The translations under genes were made by a program, and so were the position numbers. The notes beneath the pieces are model-generated. The model worked only from the letters and a program-made list of their open reading frames with translations. It did no database searches and was not told where the DNA came from. Shown here piece after piece: positions 12,646-23,965 of a stretch of DNA of 64,000 nt; position 1 is the stretch's first letter, and every line of letters begins with the position of its first letter. Source of the DNA: Owenia fusiformis (Eukaryota; Annelida; Polychaeta; Sabellida; Oweniidae); contig CAIIXF020000002.1 of the NCBI GenBank assembly GCA_903813345.2, forward strand, positions 7,459,555 to 7,523,554, in the 5' to 3' direction.

Positions 12646-13352
12646 AGAAGAAGGTAACAAAAGTCAATGTTTATGCTATAAATCGGGCAACAATGGTCTA
12701 CACGACCTGTAATAAATAGGTATAAGGGACGTTATTATCACAATACTTATGAAATTGCATTTGATATGAAGGTAGAAGCTGATTTTCTACATACTTGCTT
12801 ATTTTGTCATATATGACAGTAGCCTTGGAACTGCTACCCCTGTACTGTTTTTTATATTAAGCTTTGCTTTTTTCACGAATGTCATAACTTGTTATCTAGT
12901 AACAAGATAGAGAAATATGTAAAAAATTCAATTTTATCGATTAAAACATCACATCGACATGTGGTATTCGTTTATTAGACGATTAAAATTACAAATATGG
13001 GGATGACGTCACTTCAAAACGAACTGCATAGCAACGGTGTTAAATTATTAGAAATATATTAGAAATAAACATTGTATAAAATATAACGAATAAAATCAGT
13101 AGAAAACGCAAAGAAATATATTTTTGAAGGAGGTCAAAATATTTAGAAGGGTAAATTTCGCGGGAATTTAAAGAACTGCATGAGGTAAGGCACAGGAGGT
13201 ACGGATTGCACTGGACGAAAGGCTCGGAGATTGACCATTTCGCAGAAGAGAGTATGTCTAAATTCCAAACTTCCTGGTGAAGGTGGACCGAAATATTATA
13301 GTTTTGAAAAACGCACTTGCCATCATCGGTAATTTTCTATATAAAACCATAC
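12646..13352. other. Non-coding DNA
   Basis: I see no gene or structured repeat, only the approach to the right end of the candidate composite element. Confidence 0.4.
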
Positions 13353-13899
13353 TTGATCAAAATAACGTCATAAATTGATCACTGTGAAAGAAAAGTTTTG
13401 GTCAATCTTGCATATCTTGTAATTTCCAATAAATGAACTACATGATTCTGAAATTTCAAGGCAAAATATGCAAACTTGACAAAGTAATTGAACTTTTCTT
13501 CGGTCCTGTTTTTTGACCACCCTGTATTTATTAACCCTAACTGCTGACAAATATAAAAAATATACTTTAAAATAAACCATTATGTGAAAACCATCACGGT
13601 TTGTTATTCGGCCCATATCTGTGCTGATACCAGCTCTTTCTGCTGCATTCTTCATTATATTCCCGAGGGAATTTATTCCCAGTGGACAGGCTTTGTACCA
13701 TAATGTTGACTGTAAGAAAAAATGTGTTGCAATGATTAAAACAATTCTTTCAATTTGTTCCAGAAGTCCAATTCATATACTGAATATACATATGGAATAA
13801 AGAAGCATTTACATTGAGTACTGTATAGGTAAAGTATGAGTAAAATTAAAATATGTAAATTATGCACTATTATTGTACAAAATTGAGTATGAATCTTAC

Positions 13900-15747
13900 C
13901 ATTTCCGGGTCCTTTAAAGTCTGTACAGACAAATAAAAGGGGGCCTCTGGAACACACATACTTGCTGGCCTCTTTGCTTTGTATACCTGTAAGCTTCAAC
14001 TGGGTCCTTGCCATCTTTTTGGTAGGTTCTAAACATTTTAGGGGCAATTGGTCTGTAATAAGAGTTAAAAACAAATGTAATTGTAATATTAGGGAAAATT
14101 CTGCATATATAGACACTAAAACACAATAAAAATGGATAAAATACACTGTGTATACCTTTAAATTTTAATGTACTGAGTCTTTAATTAAAATTGAACCAAT
14201 GTAAAAATGATCACCTCCTATCTCGAGAATCGCCAAGTCTAGTAATAGTTTGACGCTCATTGTACACAATAAAATCATTCCCCATGGAATCTCTGCCTTC
14301 TGTTACGTCTCCCCATCTGAGGTCTTTATGTTCTTGTGCTCCCCTCATTCCGAAGAATCTTGCATTATTCCACCAGACTAGATTTTGTAGCGAGGTGGGG
14401 TTTGTGAGTCCAAACATATCACTGTCTCTTATCTTGTGTAGTTCTTTCTTGGTTATAGATCTTGAAGCTTTGGGTTTATTTCCTCTGCCCTGCTCAGTTT
14501 TTCAGTTGTTTCTGTTTTGCTGACAGAGCAGAACAATGAACAATGGTCAGATATCAATGATTTACCATAGGCCTGATTTCTCAAATAACGTTCCAAACTA
14601 GCAAATTTCGACCTTAAAGGACTTGACTCATATTCCTCTCCATTCTTTTGTTTCACTGTAATGATAAATTCTGATACAAATCCATTTAAATCTTTTGGTT
14701 CAATGTTTCGGGCTTTCTTAGTTCCCCTTTCAACTTCAGAAAGTCTAGGAAATTATTAGTTCAACGTCATTAAACTCAATAATGGCGTTCTTTATTATTA
14801 GGAATTTTCTTGGGGCCGTTATTGAGTTTAACCTCTTTACTATTCTTTCCTTTGGTGCAAGTTTTGGATCCACCGAAACCATTTTTCCGCGATAACATGC
14901 AACTGATACTTGACAACAATATAAAAACACATAACATCAAGCGATTCAACACAATATTATTGTATTAAATGTTCATTTATACGAGTAAAATGAGGTTAAA
15001 CTTACCAATCTCTAAAATGACATTTCCGCATGTCCGTCGTTGTGTCTGTTTGTCCCGGGTTAAAATTTAAACTATTGAAACGAATTTGTTGTTAAATAGT
15101 TTGATAATTATCACGTGATTACTCGGGATATAAAGATCAATTTTGAGGATAACAGGTATCTTTGATTGATTTATATAGCGCTTGTATACACGCAAATAGT
15201 TATTAATTGCAAACCTACTGTTCGTTGATGCAGTGTCGCAATGACAGTTAATTCCTGATACGATTTGCAATTTCGATGTTACCGGAGCTGACAGACATTT
15301 TCGTAAAATTCCAAACCTGTCTCCAATATTTTCGTAATTATGCATCAATAGGGTCTAAGGGGGATACGGGATGGTGTGTATGTATTTATGAGGTATGTAT
15401 GCATGCTTCAATCACATTCTTTATGTAATATTACCATGTTTTCAGTGTTTAATTAGTTCCGCTGGTCGAAACCTGCGGAACGATTAAATTAACGCATCCA
15501 GGGCAAAATGATCATGGAGGTTAGACCTAGCCGGGGCCATAAGACATGTCAGATAAGAAACGAGGCCCAGGCTAGGTCTAATGTTGTTGGACTAGGAAAT
15601 TATTAATGTCAGATCTGTCTTTTTTACAGTGTTCAGGTTTATCTTACCAATTATAAATTCATTCACATCAACCTTAGATTCCTCGATGCCTCCTACTTCT
15701 ACCAGTTCACTTTCCCCGGTCAAAAGTTTTCCTACGACATCCGCCAT
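13900..15747 (-). pseudogene. Decayed DUF3504 (KIAA1958 / Crypton-like recombinase domain) gene
   Basis: Pieces in family order occur in changing frames. A segment with 'KNGEEYESSPLRSKFASLER' is encoded just below 14660. A GRGNKPKAS-like stretch near 14490 lies in another frame. The core block 'NPTSLQNLVWWNNARFFGMR' and 'GAQEHKDLRWGDV' is at 14417-14215. A C-terminal exon 14052-13900 (IAPKMFRTY, PVEAYR, then PFYLSVQ after a shift) follows. Introns survive: donor GAG|GTGATC at 14215, acceptor TTACAG at 14053, donor ATG|GTAAGA at 13900. At least three indels break the frame, including an extra A in an A run near 14500 and an extra TA near 13980; further shifts lie near 14700-14760. These domains derive from tyrosine recombinases of Crypton-type elements. 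Retained introns argue against a processed copy. Sequencing error in homopolymers is the alternative. Confidence 0.7.
15648..15747 (-). CDS. Likely 5' coding exon of the DUF3504 gene
   Basis: An ATG at 15747 in good context (ACAACAATGGCGG) opens 33 codons of acidic sequence (MADVVGKLLTGESELVEVGG, then EESKVDVNEFII). They end in phase 1 at a strong donor (ATTG|GTAAGAT). A further 40-bp exon is possible at 15006-15045, bounded by AACAG and GTAAG, in matching phase. The exon lies about 700 bp upstream of the first recognisable recombinase-domain pieces on the same strand, so it is assigned to that gene by position only. Function unknown. Confidence 0.45.
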
Positions 15748-16030
15748 TGTTGTTTTTGCAGAAGATCAATGAAGGCAGAGATATCCCGTGAACTTCTAGA
15801 ACATTTTAACCTATGCGTCTGCGCATATCGCTAGTCTTTATGGGTAGACTGTGGCTAGTTGTCACTATGATTAGTTCCCAAAATGCACTTCTACAGTGGT
15901 ATACGCTAGAGTGGTATACGGTGGAGTGTATACGATGCGATATACCACTCTCCACTATATATTGTTGTTAAAGACACCTGTTATACAACTATAATTGGAC
16001 TTGGAGTGATATAATCCTATATATCCCCCA
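15748..16030. other. Short intergenic stretch between divergent exon candidates
   Basis: A short repeated word, GTGGTATACG with inverted CGATATACCACTC, forms a hairpin at about 15897-15953. It lies between the minus-strand start at 15747 and the plus-strand exon at 16031. Confidence 0.4.
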
Positions 16031-16314
16031 GGTATCCATTATCACACGAACTATACTGATGGCTTCCAGTGGACATTACTCTCAAAAAGGCCAAAGGAAA
16101 GGCAAATATTATACGGGGCTTCGTTGCGCGCCTGATATGACTTATTTGAACCATATGGCTACACCCTTATCGATGCTGATTGGTACAACACGATGTTTGT
16201 GAGGGATAAACATGTGGACATCTTTGGTCCAATACCAACAGATGTAGACACTGTTTGGCGGAATGGGTGGTTCGAACGTCCAGGGAGATACGCTCAAAAA
16301 GACTTAGTTACTTA
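16031..16314 (+). pseudogene. Exon-like fragment similar to the C-terminus of FkbM-type methyltransferases
   Basis: One plus-strand frame from an acceptor (CCCCCAG at 16030) to a consensus donor (GTAAGT at 16315) reads as coherent protein: 'GIHYHTNYTDGFQWTLLSK', then 'LYGASLRA', an in-frame TGA at 16133-16135, then 'YDLFEPYGYTLIDADWYN' and 'MFVRDKHVDIFGPIPTDVD'. The pattern GASL-x-AL...GYTL...FFVR is what I associate with C-termini of animal FkbM (methyltransf_21) proteins; that assignment is from memory of the family and moderate. I see no S-adenosylmethionine-binding part, and upstream exons are not visible in the window. The TGA suggests a broken copy; read-through or recoding is possible but has no supporting evidence. 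Confidence 0.45.
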
Positions 16315-16429
16315 GTAAGTATTGGTTAAATTACCCAGGACAAGAAGTATGGACAACTATGGATACATCTGAAGTAATAGAAGAAATAAAAAAGGCTATA
16401 AAAACTCTAAATTATCAACATGCGAGGAA

Positions 16430-16585
16430 ACAATATACAATTATTGACCTCTCCAGAGGTTTACTGTCAAAATTATATCCCGAGACTGTAAACCGAGACC
16501 GTAGGTCGAGGTTTACAGTCGAGGGATATAATTGTGACAGTAAACCGAATGGAGAGGTCTATAATTGTTTTGTTAGTCCGAAGAA
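16430..16585. repeat. Nested palindrome
   Basis: The outer arms (AATTATTGACCTCTCC / GGAGAGGTCTATAATT) enclose inner arms (GTTTACTGTC / GACAGTAAAC; ATATCCC / GGGATAT; CTGTAAACC / GGTTTACAG). The same CTGTAAACCT vocabulary appears in the hairpin at 61671-61741, so the two belong to one foldback family. The open frame 16359-16610 runs through the palindrome and is not treated as a gene. Confidence 0.65.
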
Positions 16586-17089
16586 TATCTTAGATTTTTC
16601 TGACCCTTGAAGTTGACTGTTGGATCCAGACCCTCGAGACGCTCATGCCACGGCAGTAAGTTCACTCAATGGAGTCAAATTACTCTCCTGGGCGAAGTCC
16701 ACTAAAAGCTTTGTACAAAGTTTTAGATTTTTCTTCGTATTTTGACTGTCTTTACTCTCTAAGAGACTAATAATATCCTCATCTTCAACATTTTTGAAAC
16801 GGCTAGTGCTAGCGGCGGCCATTTTATCGTCTGATAATGACGTCATTTTAGTGGAATGCTGGGAATATTATTCACCGGCAATGCATTGCGCGGTGTACAT
16901 TTAAAATTGTTCACCGCTCGTTGACCAATCAAAATCGAGTATTTCAACTGAGGTACTAACAATAGCAAATATATACACTTTCTGACCTTGTTTAAATAGT
17001 TTAACTATTGTTTCGAGTAAATGGGAATCATGAAGAAATTTTGACTTTGGCGCCCACGCATGATATATGGACAAATAATCATACTCCAG

Positions 17090-17255
17090 AGTTCTCCTGT
17101 CATATACGCCTGATTCAAATATCAAACATAACGTCAACTATAAAGTAGTTCAATCCGATGAAAACTATAAATATCGAAATCGACACTTTCCGTCCACCAT
17201 CTTAGATGCGATGGTTACGGCTGTTTCCCTCGATTGATACTGACCAGTGAAGATG
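17090..17255 (+). repeat. Dispersed repeat related to 25885-26285
   Basis: TCATATACGCCTGATTCAAA ... AGTAGTTCAATCCGATGAAA ... TTGATACTGACCAGTG is matched at 26145-26285 in the same orientation and at 25885-26005 inverted, so the second locus contains two arms of this family. Confidence 0.75.
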
Positions 17256-19200
17256 ACAGTAGTGTGTAGTTCATATATTATTTGGCAATGTGTTATCATA
17301 TAAAATTATATAAAAGATTTGGCACTTAAACTTGTACAAACAAGGCATACATGTTATATAACAAGTAAACAGTAGATAAAACAATTCGATCCATACATGT
17401 CACATGGCCCCGTGGTTGATCTTGGCTGAGGAATTTTTATCGAGGTCAAGGTCAAAATTCAAAATCTGGGTCAAGAATTGTTTTCTACTTTCTCAAAAAT
17501 GGTCAACAAAAAGTTTGAACGAGAAATTGTTTCCAAGTTTTTAGGTATTTGAGTCTGAAAAAACGCTAAAAATCAATATCACCCCGGGCTATCAATATGC
17601 CGAATTTAGAATTTCGTTCCAGCAAGCCAATGCCCTGAGTCTCGTTTGCCAGCAGATGAGCCCATTGCCGAAAATGTTTTATAAAAATTCAGATAGCACA
17701 AGGTAGGAATGAACATAGAGCGGTGCAGCGCATTTGGGCCTAGTACTCCAATACAGTCTTTTTCGAGCAAAAATATCCTGTATTACAACTAGTTAATTAA
17801 TGAAAACACAGAATGAAACCCTGTTTAAAGGGTTCTCGATATTCTTTTTTGACACTTACTTCGTCTCGTGCCAATACAGAATTTTTATTGCAGAATATAT
17901 CCTGTATTGTACTTCAAGTCATTCAATAACTTATAATATTATCTCGGCGAAGTTGTTATTAACTAATACTAAATAAGTATTAGACAACCTGAGGAACATT
18001 AAATAAAGGCCATGTTTGCTTTAAAATAGACAAGTTTTCTATGTTTTCCATACATCAGTATATTTGACAGACGTCTTGGGTTTCTTGGGAAAACAAAACA
18101 AAACATTTCATTTGTTCATGGTAGTTTATTATATTCAAATATTTAAACACCGTGTTTTCATGACACTTAGAATTGAATGTGTTTACAAATGAATCTAAAT
18201 ATAAGAAAATATCAAGACCATTTTATCCGAGTATCCCCACCTGTACAGATTGAACCCACTTTCTTTAAAATGCAATCATGAAGGAATCGACCACTGCGTC
18301 ATCTATTGATTACATCGATCAAGTTTTAAATAACTCTCCAGGGAAGATACCAACTTGTTCAATTTGTGTAAAACGCAAATGACATCTGTATATATTATCT
18401 GCCTGCATATGATCACGTCTAGGATGCATATCAAATATATGTTCATAGATACATCAAAAACCATGATAGCCTTTCGCCACAACCTCATTTATGTCAAATA
18501 TCAATTTTTGGAAAATAGTACTGTTGGTACTTGACTCACACGGTGTTATGTTATTAGTTTTCTGGACAAAAAAAGGCTGGAATCGCCACCTAAAAATTTA
18601 CGCAGAATGTCTAAAGACTAAGCATGAGTACTGTTTATACCAAGAAACATCCTTTGAAGAGTCAAATTGATCCATGAAATCGTTTGTCTCTAAAAATGTA
18701 GAAAGAACTTTACAGTTCAGATTTTGGACGGACAATTTACGACACCCCAAAATTTACAAAAAGACCCTAAATTTAGCAGTTGTAAGAAAGATATTCAATA
18801 AAAATCTTAGATCAATGCATAAAATAGTTTAGCTTGACATTCTTGAAGACAAGACTTCAAAGACAAGATTTTAGGATGAAAGATCCAAAAATTGGCCTAC
18901 AATAAAAAAGCTAATATAAATTTTCGCCAATTTTTCTTTCCAAAATTATCTCAATAAACTAATGTTAACAGTGATATATACCTCGACAAAGATGTGCCAC
19001 TATTGTTTACAGACAGACAGATGGACAGCCAGATGGGCAGACTGACGGATAGACTGACGGATAGACAGACACGTGGGTGATTGCAACATAAAATTGATCA
19101 AATTAGGAATCCATTTAGTTTGAAACAAAATTGACCTTTCAAGGACGCTTGCATTTTTTAAGAATGAAAATGACAGAAAATGAATAAATAAAGATATTAC
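17256..19200. other. Non-coding DNA, one short simple repeat
   Basis: A degenerate (CAGA)n / (GACGGATA) tract lies at 19009-19071. Two 'AATACAG...TTTT...ATATCCTGTATT' blocks lie near 17750 and 17873. No gene seen. Confidence 0.4.
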
Positions 19201-19223
19201 AAGCAGCGTTCTTCAGAACATTA

Positions 19224-20308
19224 GAATCAAACCAGAGCCTCTGTACTTGTAACCCATATCGATACATTTAAAATGCTTTTTCAGAACCCAAGAAAGAAAC
19301 CAAAGCCCCTGTAAATGTAACCCATATTGATACATTTAAAAAGGCTTTTTCAGAACCCTAAAAAGAAACCAAAGCCCCTATAAATGTAACCCATATTGAT
19401 ACATTTAAAAATGCTTTTTCAGAACTCCAGAAAGAAACTTAAGCCCCTGGAAATGTAACCCATATTGGTACATTTAAAAATGCGTTTTCAGAACCCAAGA
19501 AAGAAACCAAAGCCCCTGTAAATGTAACCCATATTAATACATTTAAAAAGGCTTTTTCGGAACCCAAGAAAGAAACCAAAGCTCCTGTATATGTAACCCA
19601 TATTGATACATTTAAAAAGGCTTTTTCAGAACCCTAAAAAGAAACCAAAGCCCCTGTAAATGTAACCCATATTGATACATTTAAAAATGCTTTTTCAGAA
19701 CCCCAGAGAGAAACCAAAGTTCCTGTAAATGTAACCCATATTGATACATTTAAAAAGGCTTTTTCAGAGCCCAAGAAAGAAACCAAAGTTCCTGTAAATG
19801 TAACCCATATTGATGCATTTAAAAAGGCTTTTTCAGAACCCCGGAAAGAAACCAAAGCTCCTGTAAATGTAACCCATATTGATACATTTAAAAAGGCTTT
19901 TTAAGAACCCTAGAGAGAAACCAAAGTTCCTGTAAATGTAACCCATATTGATACACTTAAAAAGGCTTTTTCAGAGCCCCAGAAAGAAACCAAAGCCCCT
20001 GTAAATGTAACCCATATTGATACATTTAAAAGGCTTTTTCAGAACCCTAGAAAGAAACCAAAGCCCCTGTAAATGTAACCCATATTGATACATTTAAAAA
20101 GGCTTTTTCAGAACCCTAGAGAGAAACCAAAGCTCCTGTAAACGTAACCCATATTGATACATTTAAAAATGCTTTTTCAGAACCCCAGAAAGAAACCAAA
20201 GTCCCTGTAAATGTAACCCATATTGATACATTTAAAAAGGCTTTTTCAGAGCCCCAGAAAGAAATCAAAGCCCCTGTATATGTAACCCATATTGATACAT
20301 TTAAAAGG
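19224..20308 (+). repeat. 69-bp minisatellite, about 16 units
   Basis: The unit contains CCTGTAAATGTAACCCATAT, TGATACATTTAAAAAGGC and TTTTTCAGAACCC. Most units are 69 bp, some 68 or 70. Because 69 is a multiple of three, long open stretches appear on both strands. On plus the unit reads KKAFSEPKKETKAPVNVTHI then DTF; on minus it gives the frames at 19634-19855 and 20116-20364. Off-length units and stops interrupt both readings. The array continues for about 24 bp after 21009, beyond an inserted foldback element. Confidence 0.9.
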
Positions 20309-21012
20309 AGGAGGGAAATTAGTGCAACAGATTTTTGGACAGTCATATGTTGGATTTTGGCCATTTTCTGACAATTTAAACAATAGCATATATTAGGCTA
20401 ATGCATTACCTCCAGGAAAATCGCTTCTAGAGATGATAAAATAATTTCGACTTTGAGACAGGGTAGATGCAAACAACCCACCCACATGTTTTTTCTGAAA
20501 TGGTTTCCTGATTTTCAACCCCTTCCATCCTTGCTTTTTTAATTTTTCTTGCATCGGTATGTTGCATTTTGACGCATAGTTAACCACTTTAAAGGAATAA
20601 GTCATTCCTTCAGGGGTTTTAAAGATACCCATTATGGGTGACCAAACTTAGCTGAAAGCAATGATTTTTCCTATGGGAAAATAACATGGGAAATATTGTT
20701 TTCCACTTTATTCAAAAGGAATCATTTATTCCTTTTAAGGGATTAGCTATGTGTCAAAACGCAACATATTGATGCAAGAAAAATTAAAAAAGCAAGGATG
20801 GAAGGGGTTGAAAATCAGGAAAACATATGTGGGTGGGTTGTTTGCATCTACCCTGTCTCAGAGTCGAAATTATTATATCATCTCTAAAAGTGATTTTCCT
20901 AGAGGTAATGCATTCGCCTAGCATATGCACCTGTTTAAATCCCCAGGAAATGGCCAAAATCAAACATATGACTGTCCAAAATCTGTTGCGCTAACTTCCC
21001 TCCTCCTTTAAA
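20309..21012. mobile_element. 0.7-kb foldback element inserted in the 69-bp minisatellite
   Basis: Arms of about 280-320 bp are inverted copies: GGAGGAGGGAAATTAGTGCA at 20308 against its inverse ending near 21008; CATCCTTGCTTTTTTAATTT against AAATTAAAAAAGCAAGGATG. About 90 bp separate the arms. The minisatellite word ATTTAAA / TTTAAAGGCTTTTTC abuts both ends, giving a TTTAAA or TTAA duplication compatible with piggyBac-like insertion. The frame 20393-20632 is in one arm and is not a gene. Confidence 0.85.
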
Positions 21013-21032
21013 GGCTTTTTCAGAGCCTAAAA

Positions 21033-21690
21033 CTAAGTATTTAACTTTAAGTAATTTTTATACTTGGGAAATACTCAAGTAATTCATTTTTAAGAGTGAC
21101 AATGCGCAACCTTTTGGGGGTCATAGCCCCTATAACCTGTATATATGTTACATTGATTTTAAAAAAAATAAAATAAATAAAAATGATCAGCTGTTCATGA
21201 TTAAATTTTCACACATAGCTATACTCGTACTTGTATGCAAGGTCACGGTCGGCCAATCCGAACACATTGCATTGCATTATCATTTAACCCTACCACGTGA
21301 CCACGTAAATAGGGGATTCAGGCGACAGTGTAGTTGCAAATGGAGGACGTGAGTTTATTTCTATATTTCTGAAGGTAAACTACATTTTACATATCTTCCC
21401 ATCAAGCAGTTTGCAGACATGTATTAGTACCAGAAACCCACTATAGACAAATATATAAGCACTAGTGCCAAAGGGAAAGGAACAAAAGTTGTAATGGAAC
21501 TTAGCAAGATAAAACAAACTCTAAGTGCATACCAGTCAAGAAAAACAAACCTCATATATCCCAAACCCATGATCTATCGTGAAAAGAAACAATGTCTTAT
21601 ACCCCCTTTCCCCCACCATTCAAGAGGGAATCTACAACAGACTCATCGGATAATGAGGAGATTCCGACACGGTAAAGAGCCGTAAGGAGC
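21033..21690. other. Non-coding DNA with possible small first exon
   Basis: At 21340-21352 the plus strand shows ATGGAGGAC followed by GTGAGT, a start codon directly before a donor-like site. The frame 21494-21685 downstream begins with an ATG but matches nothing I recognise. Too little to call a gene. Confidence 0.25.
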
Positions 21691-22030
21691 CCACTTAAAC
21701 CTCAAAGAGGTAAGGAGAGTCTACAGATAGTTCCAGGAGGACTTCAATAAGTCGCCAAGCAATGTAGAGACTCCCCAGACAGTAAAGGGCAACTTGGAGT
21801 ATAGAAGAGTACTTGAGAGACATTAGGAGCCTAGAAGATTGCCAAAGAGCCACGAGGAGCAAAGTAGAGCGCAAATAGCCAAAAGGAGCGTAGTAAAGCG
21901 CGAAGAGCAACAATGAGCATAATAGAATATTACAGAGCATTGAAGAAGTATGGGGAGCACTAAGAGCTGCACAGAACCACAAGGAGTCAAGAGGGGCAAA
22001 GAGGAACGCTGAAGAGCCTCTTCATCCTAG
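21690..22030 (+). other. Purine-rich tract (AAGAGC / AGGAGC words)
   Basis: About 340 bp of plus-strand A/G-rich sequence carry irregular GAGC, AGGAGC and AAGAGC words every 10-20 bases, interrupted by stops in all frames. It resembles a degenerate short tandem repeat. No function assigned. Confidence 0.5.
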
Positions 22031-22509
22031 ACAGAGGGAAAAGCACTGAATAGTTGCAAGCAGAGAACTCTCAAGAGGAATCACAAAACAGTATGGCCGC
22101 TACCAACAAACAAGGGCGAAGTAACTTTTTAATTTATGGACGTAGGGATCTGTTAGTTTCTTGTTGTATAAATTGTTGTATAAATTTTCTGAAATTCTCT
22201 AAAAATCCCCAAAGTAATACTTTATTTGTGGAAAGCTAAAGATTTTTACAATCACATAAATATCATAAATATGTTTTATTAATGAAGTACATGTATACAG
22301 TACTGTATTACATACCCAGCGAAGCATTTGTATTGAAGTCAATGGAGCTGAAGGTCGGCTATATATTCCTGTATAGCCGTCAAACTTTTTACAATGACAA
22401 TCTTATGACGTCATCGGGACGTCATGTTTCATTTCTTCCTAATTTCACTCGCACACAGACACGTGGCGTCAATGATATAACGTAGCCATGATATTATACA
22501 AATAGTGAC

Positions 22510-22650
22510 TGCCATTGAGGGCAATAGTGTAAATTATTTCCCCGAGGGAATATCCTCTACAATGTACTATTCCCGAAGCCGCAGGCTGAGGGAATAGTAC
22601 ATTGTAGAGGATATTCCCAAGGGGAAATCATTTACACTATTACTCGAAAT
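22510..22650. repeat. Near-perfect palindrome with CCCGAGGGAATA arms
   Basis: AATAGTGTAAATTATTTCCC ... ACAATGTACTATTCCC is mirrored by GGGAATAGTACATTGT ... AATCATTTACACTATT around a centre at about 22585 (GAAGCCGCAGGCTGAG). Confidence 0.8.
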
Positions 22651-23029
22651 TAGGCAGTCACTATTTGTTTTATTATATACCCTATACTGACTCTTGTCCC
22701 GTTTCCTCTGCGAAGGCCAAAACGGCTTAGAAAGCCCCCTCCCCGGGTCCATTGTAAGCATTATAAGCTGTGACGTCATCAGATGCTCAACAGAAATTTT
22801 TGCCTCTGAGACTCTCACTTGACAAATTCAATCGCGTTTAACACGCGGAATAGATTATCATAACACTTGAAATTACACAGACGTATTGAGCTTAGGGAAC
22901 TTTATACACGTTGCTTATATTGTATCGTTCACGCACGTCTGTCATGGTGAAAGTTGATTTGTGTTTGTGCTCATCCTCCATTTTTCTGTTTTTCGTCTGC
23001 ACAGTGATGATGCGCAGACGTTTCCAAGG

Positions 23030-23135
23030 GTAATAGAACTTGCAATTGTGACGTCAGCGGGCAATAGTTCAAATGTATATTCCCGCTGACGTCACATTTG
23101 AGGGAATATAACTTTCCGAGGGAAATAGTAAATCT
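23030..23135. repeat. Foldback block with TGACGTCAGCGGG arms
   Basis: TGACGTCAGCGGGCAATAG (23049) and CCCGCTGACGTCA (23081) are inverted copies, followed by GAGGGAATATAACTTTCC, the vocabulary of the palindrome at 22510. The two may be parts of one larger foldback element. Confidence 0.65.
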
Positions 23136-23214
23136 ATTTCGGAACACGTGACTAGGTATTGACCAATCAAGATTAGTGTTACATATTGGGTATATAATAA
23201 AAAAGTATGTAATA

Positions 23215-23345
23215 CAACAGTTATGTCCGTATCATTGAATATATGCCTTCGGTCTGTCGTAATATAGCCCTCGCAAGCTCGGGCTATATTGGTGACAGAC
23301 CTCAGGCATATATTCAATGATAGGGACATAACTGCTAAAAAATCA
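23215..23345. repeat. 130-bp palindrome with GC-rich centre
   Basis: ATCATTGAATATATGCCTTC / GGCATATATTCAATGAT and AATATAGCCCTCGCAAGC / GCTCGGGCTATATT pair around about 23281. CAGTTATGTCC pairs with GGACATAACTG at the outer ends. A structurally similar palindrome is at 51905-52085. Confidence 0.8.
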
Positions 23346-23965
23346 CTGTTAAACCAAAAGTGCGCCATAGACCTTTCGATGCCGATTTCCATCAGAAATT
23401 CCCAAAGGAATTAACTGACTGCTGTATCGAAAGCAAAAAATCCATGTTTCTTTGCAATATTGGCTATTTAAAATTCACAAAATATGGACCCATGTAAGAA
23501 TCTTTAGATCCATGAAAATATAATCAATATTGAGATATCGATGTAAAGTGATTGTATAACGACGGGTAGTGTATAGGCCTATACTTTAATTATCATGCAT
23601 TTTATGATTAATAATTTACAATTAGATTCATAAACGTTAGATGGATAATTGTATAATTTCATGTTTCACTTATTAGATTGAAAATTGCGTCGAATGATTT
23701 TATTTTGCATATGTCACAAATGGTTTTGATATATGATTGATGTATTCCATTGTTGATGTTTAATTGGTAAATTGGTAAAATGTGGTTGATCGCTCCGATA
23801 AATAACACAAATTTGGTAATTTTTTGATCTTTTAAAATTTAATTTTCAATACACCAGCAATTTAAAAGTTCTATATTATGCAATTTAAAAGTTCTATATT
23901 ATGCAATTATGATGATTTTCATTTCAATCCAATTGCCTAAGAATTGAAACAGTGACAATCGAAGC
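23346..23965. other. AT-rich DNA
   Basis: Only a short direct duplication is seen, CAATTTAAAAGTTCTATATT at about 23858 and 23880. No gene. Confidence 0.45.

Larger units (their letters stand above)
7012..13524. mobile_element. Candidate 6.5-kb composite element with mariner-like ends
   Basis: At 7012 a TA is followed by CCGGGTGGTCAAAA. At the other end TTTTTTGACCACCCTG stops at 13524, also followed by TA. Just inside both ends lies a ~32-bp inverted match, CACAGTGATCAATTTATGAC... at 7036-7067 and its reverse complement at 13353-13385. The right end has about 130 bp extra between the two matching blocks. The interior contains two independent foldback elements and no transposase. This may be one long element with TA duplications, or two related solo ends in opposite orientation. 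Confidence 0.45.

Noticed and set aside
16359-16610. 83-aa plus-strand frame starting MDTSEVIEEIKKAIKTL
   Set aside because: Its second half runs through a palindrome, and it follows the donor of the methyltransferase-like exon out of context.
19634-20364. Minus-strand frames with repeated SEKAFLNVSIWVTFTG as a repeat-protein gene
   Set aside because: Off-length units and stops break the frame, and the reading has no start context or flanking exons. The array is annotated as a minisatellite.
23069-23392. 107-aa minus-strand frame
   Set aside because: It overlaps two palindromes and shows no protein-like composition or start context.
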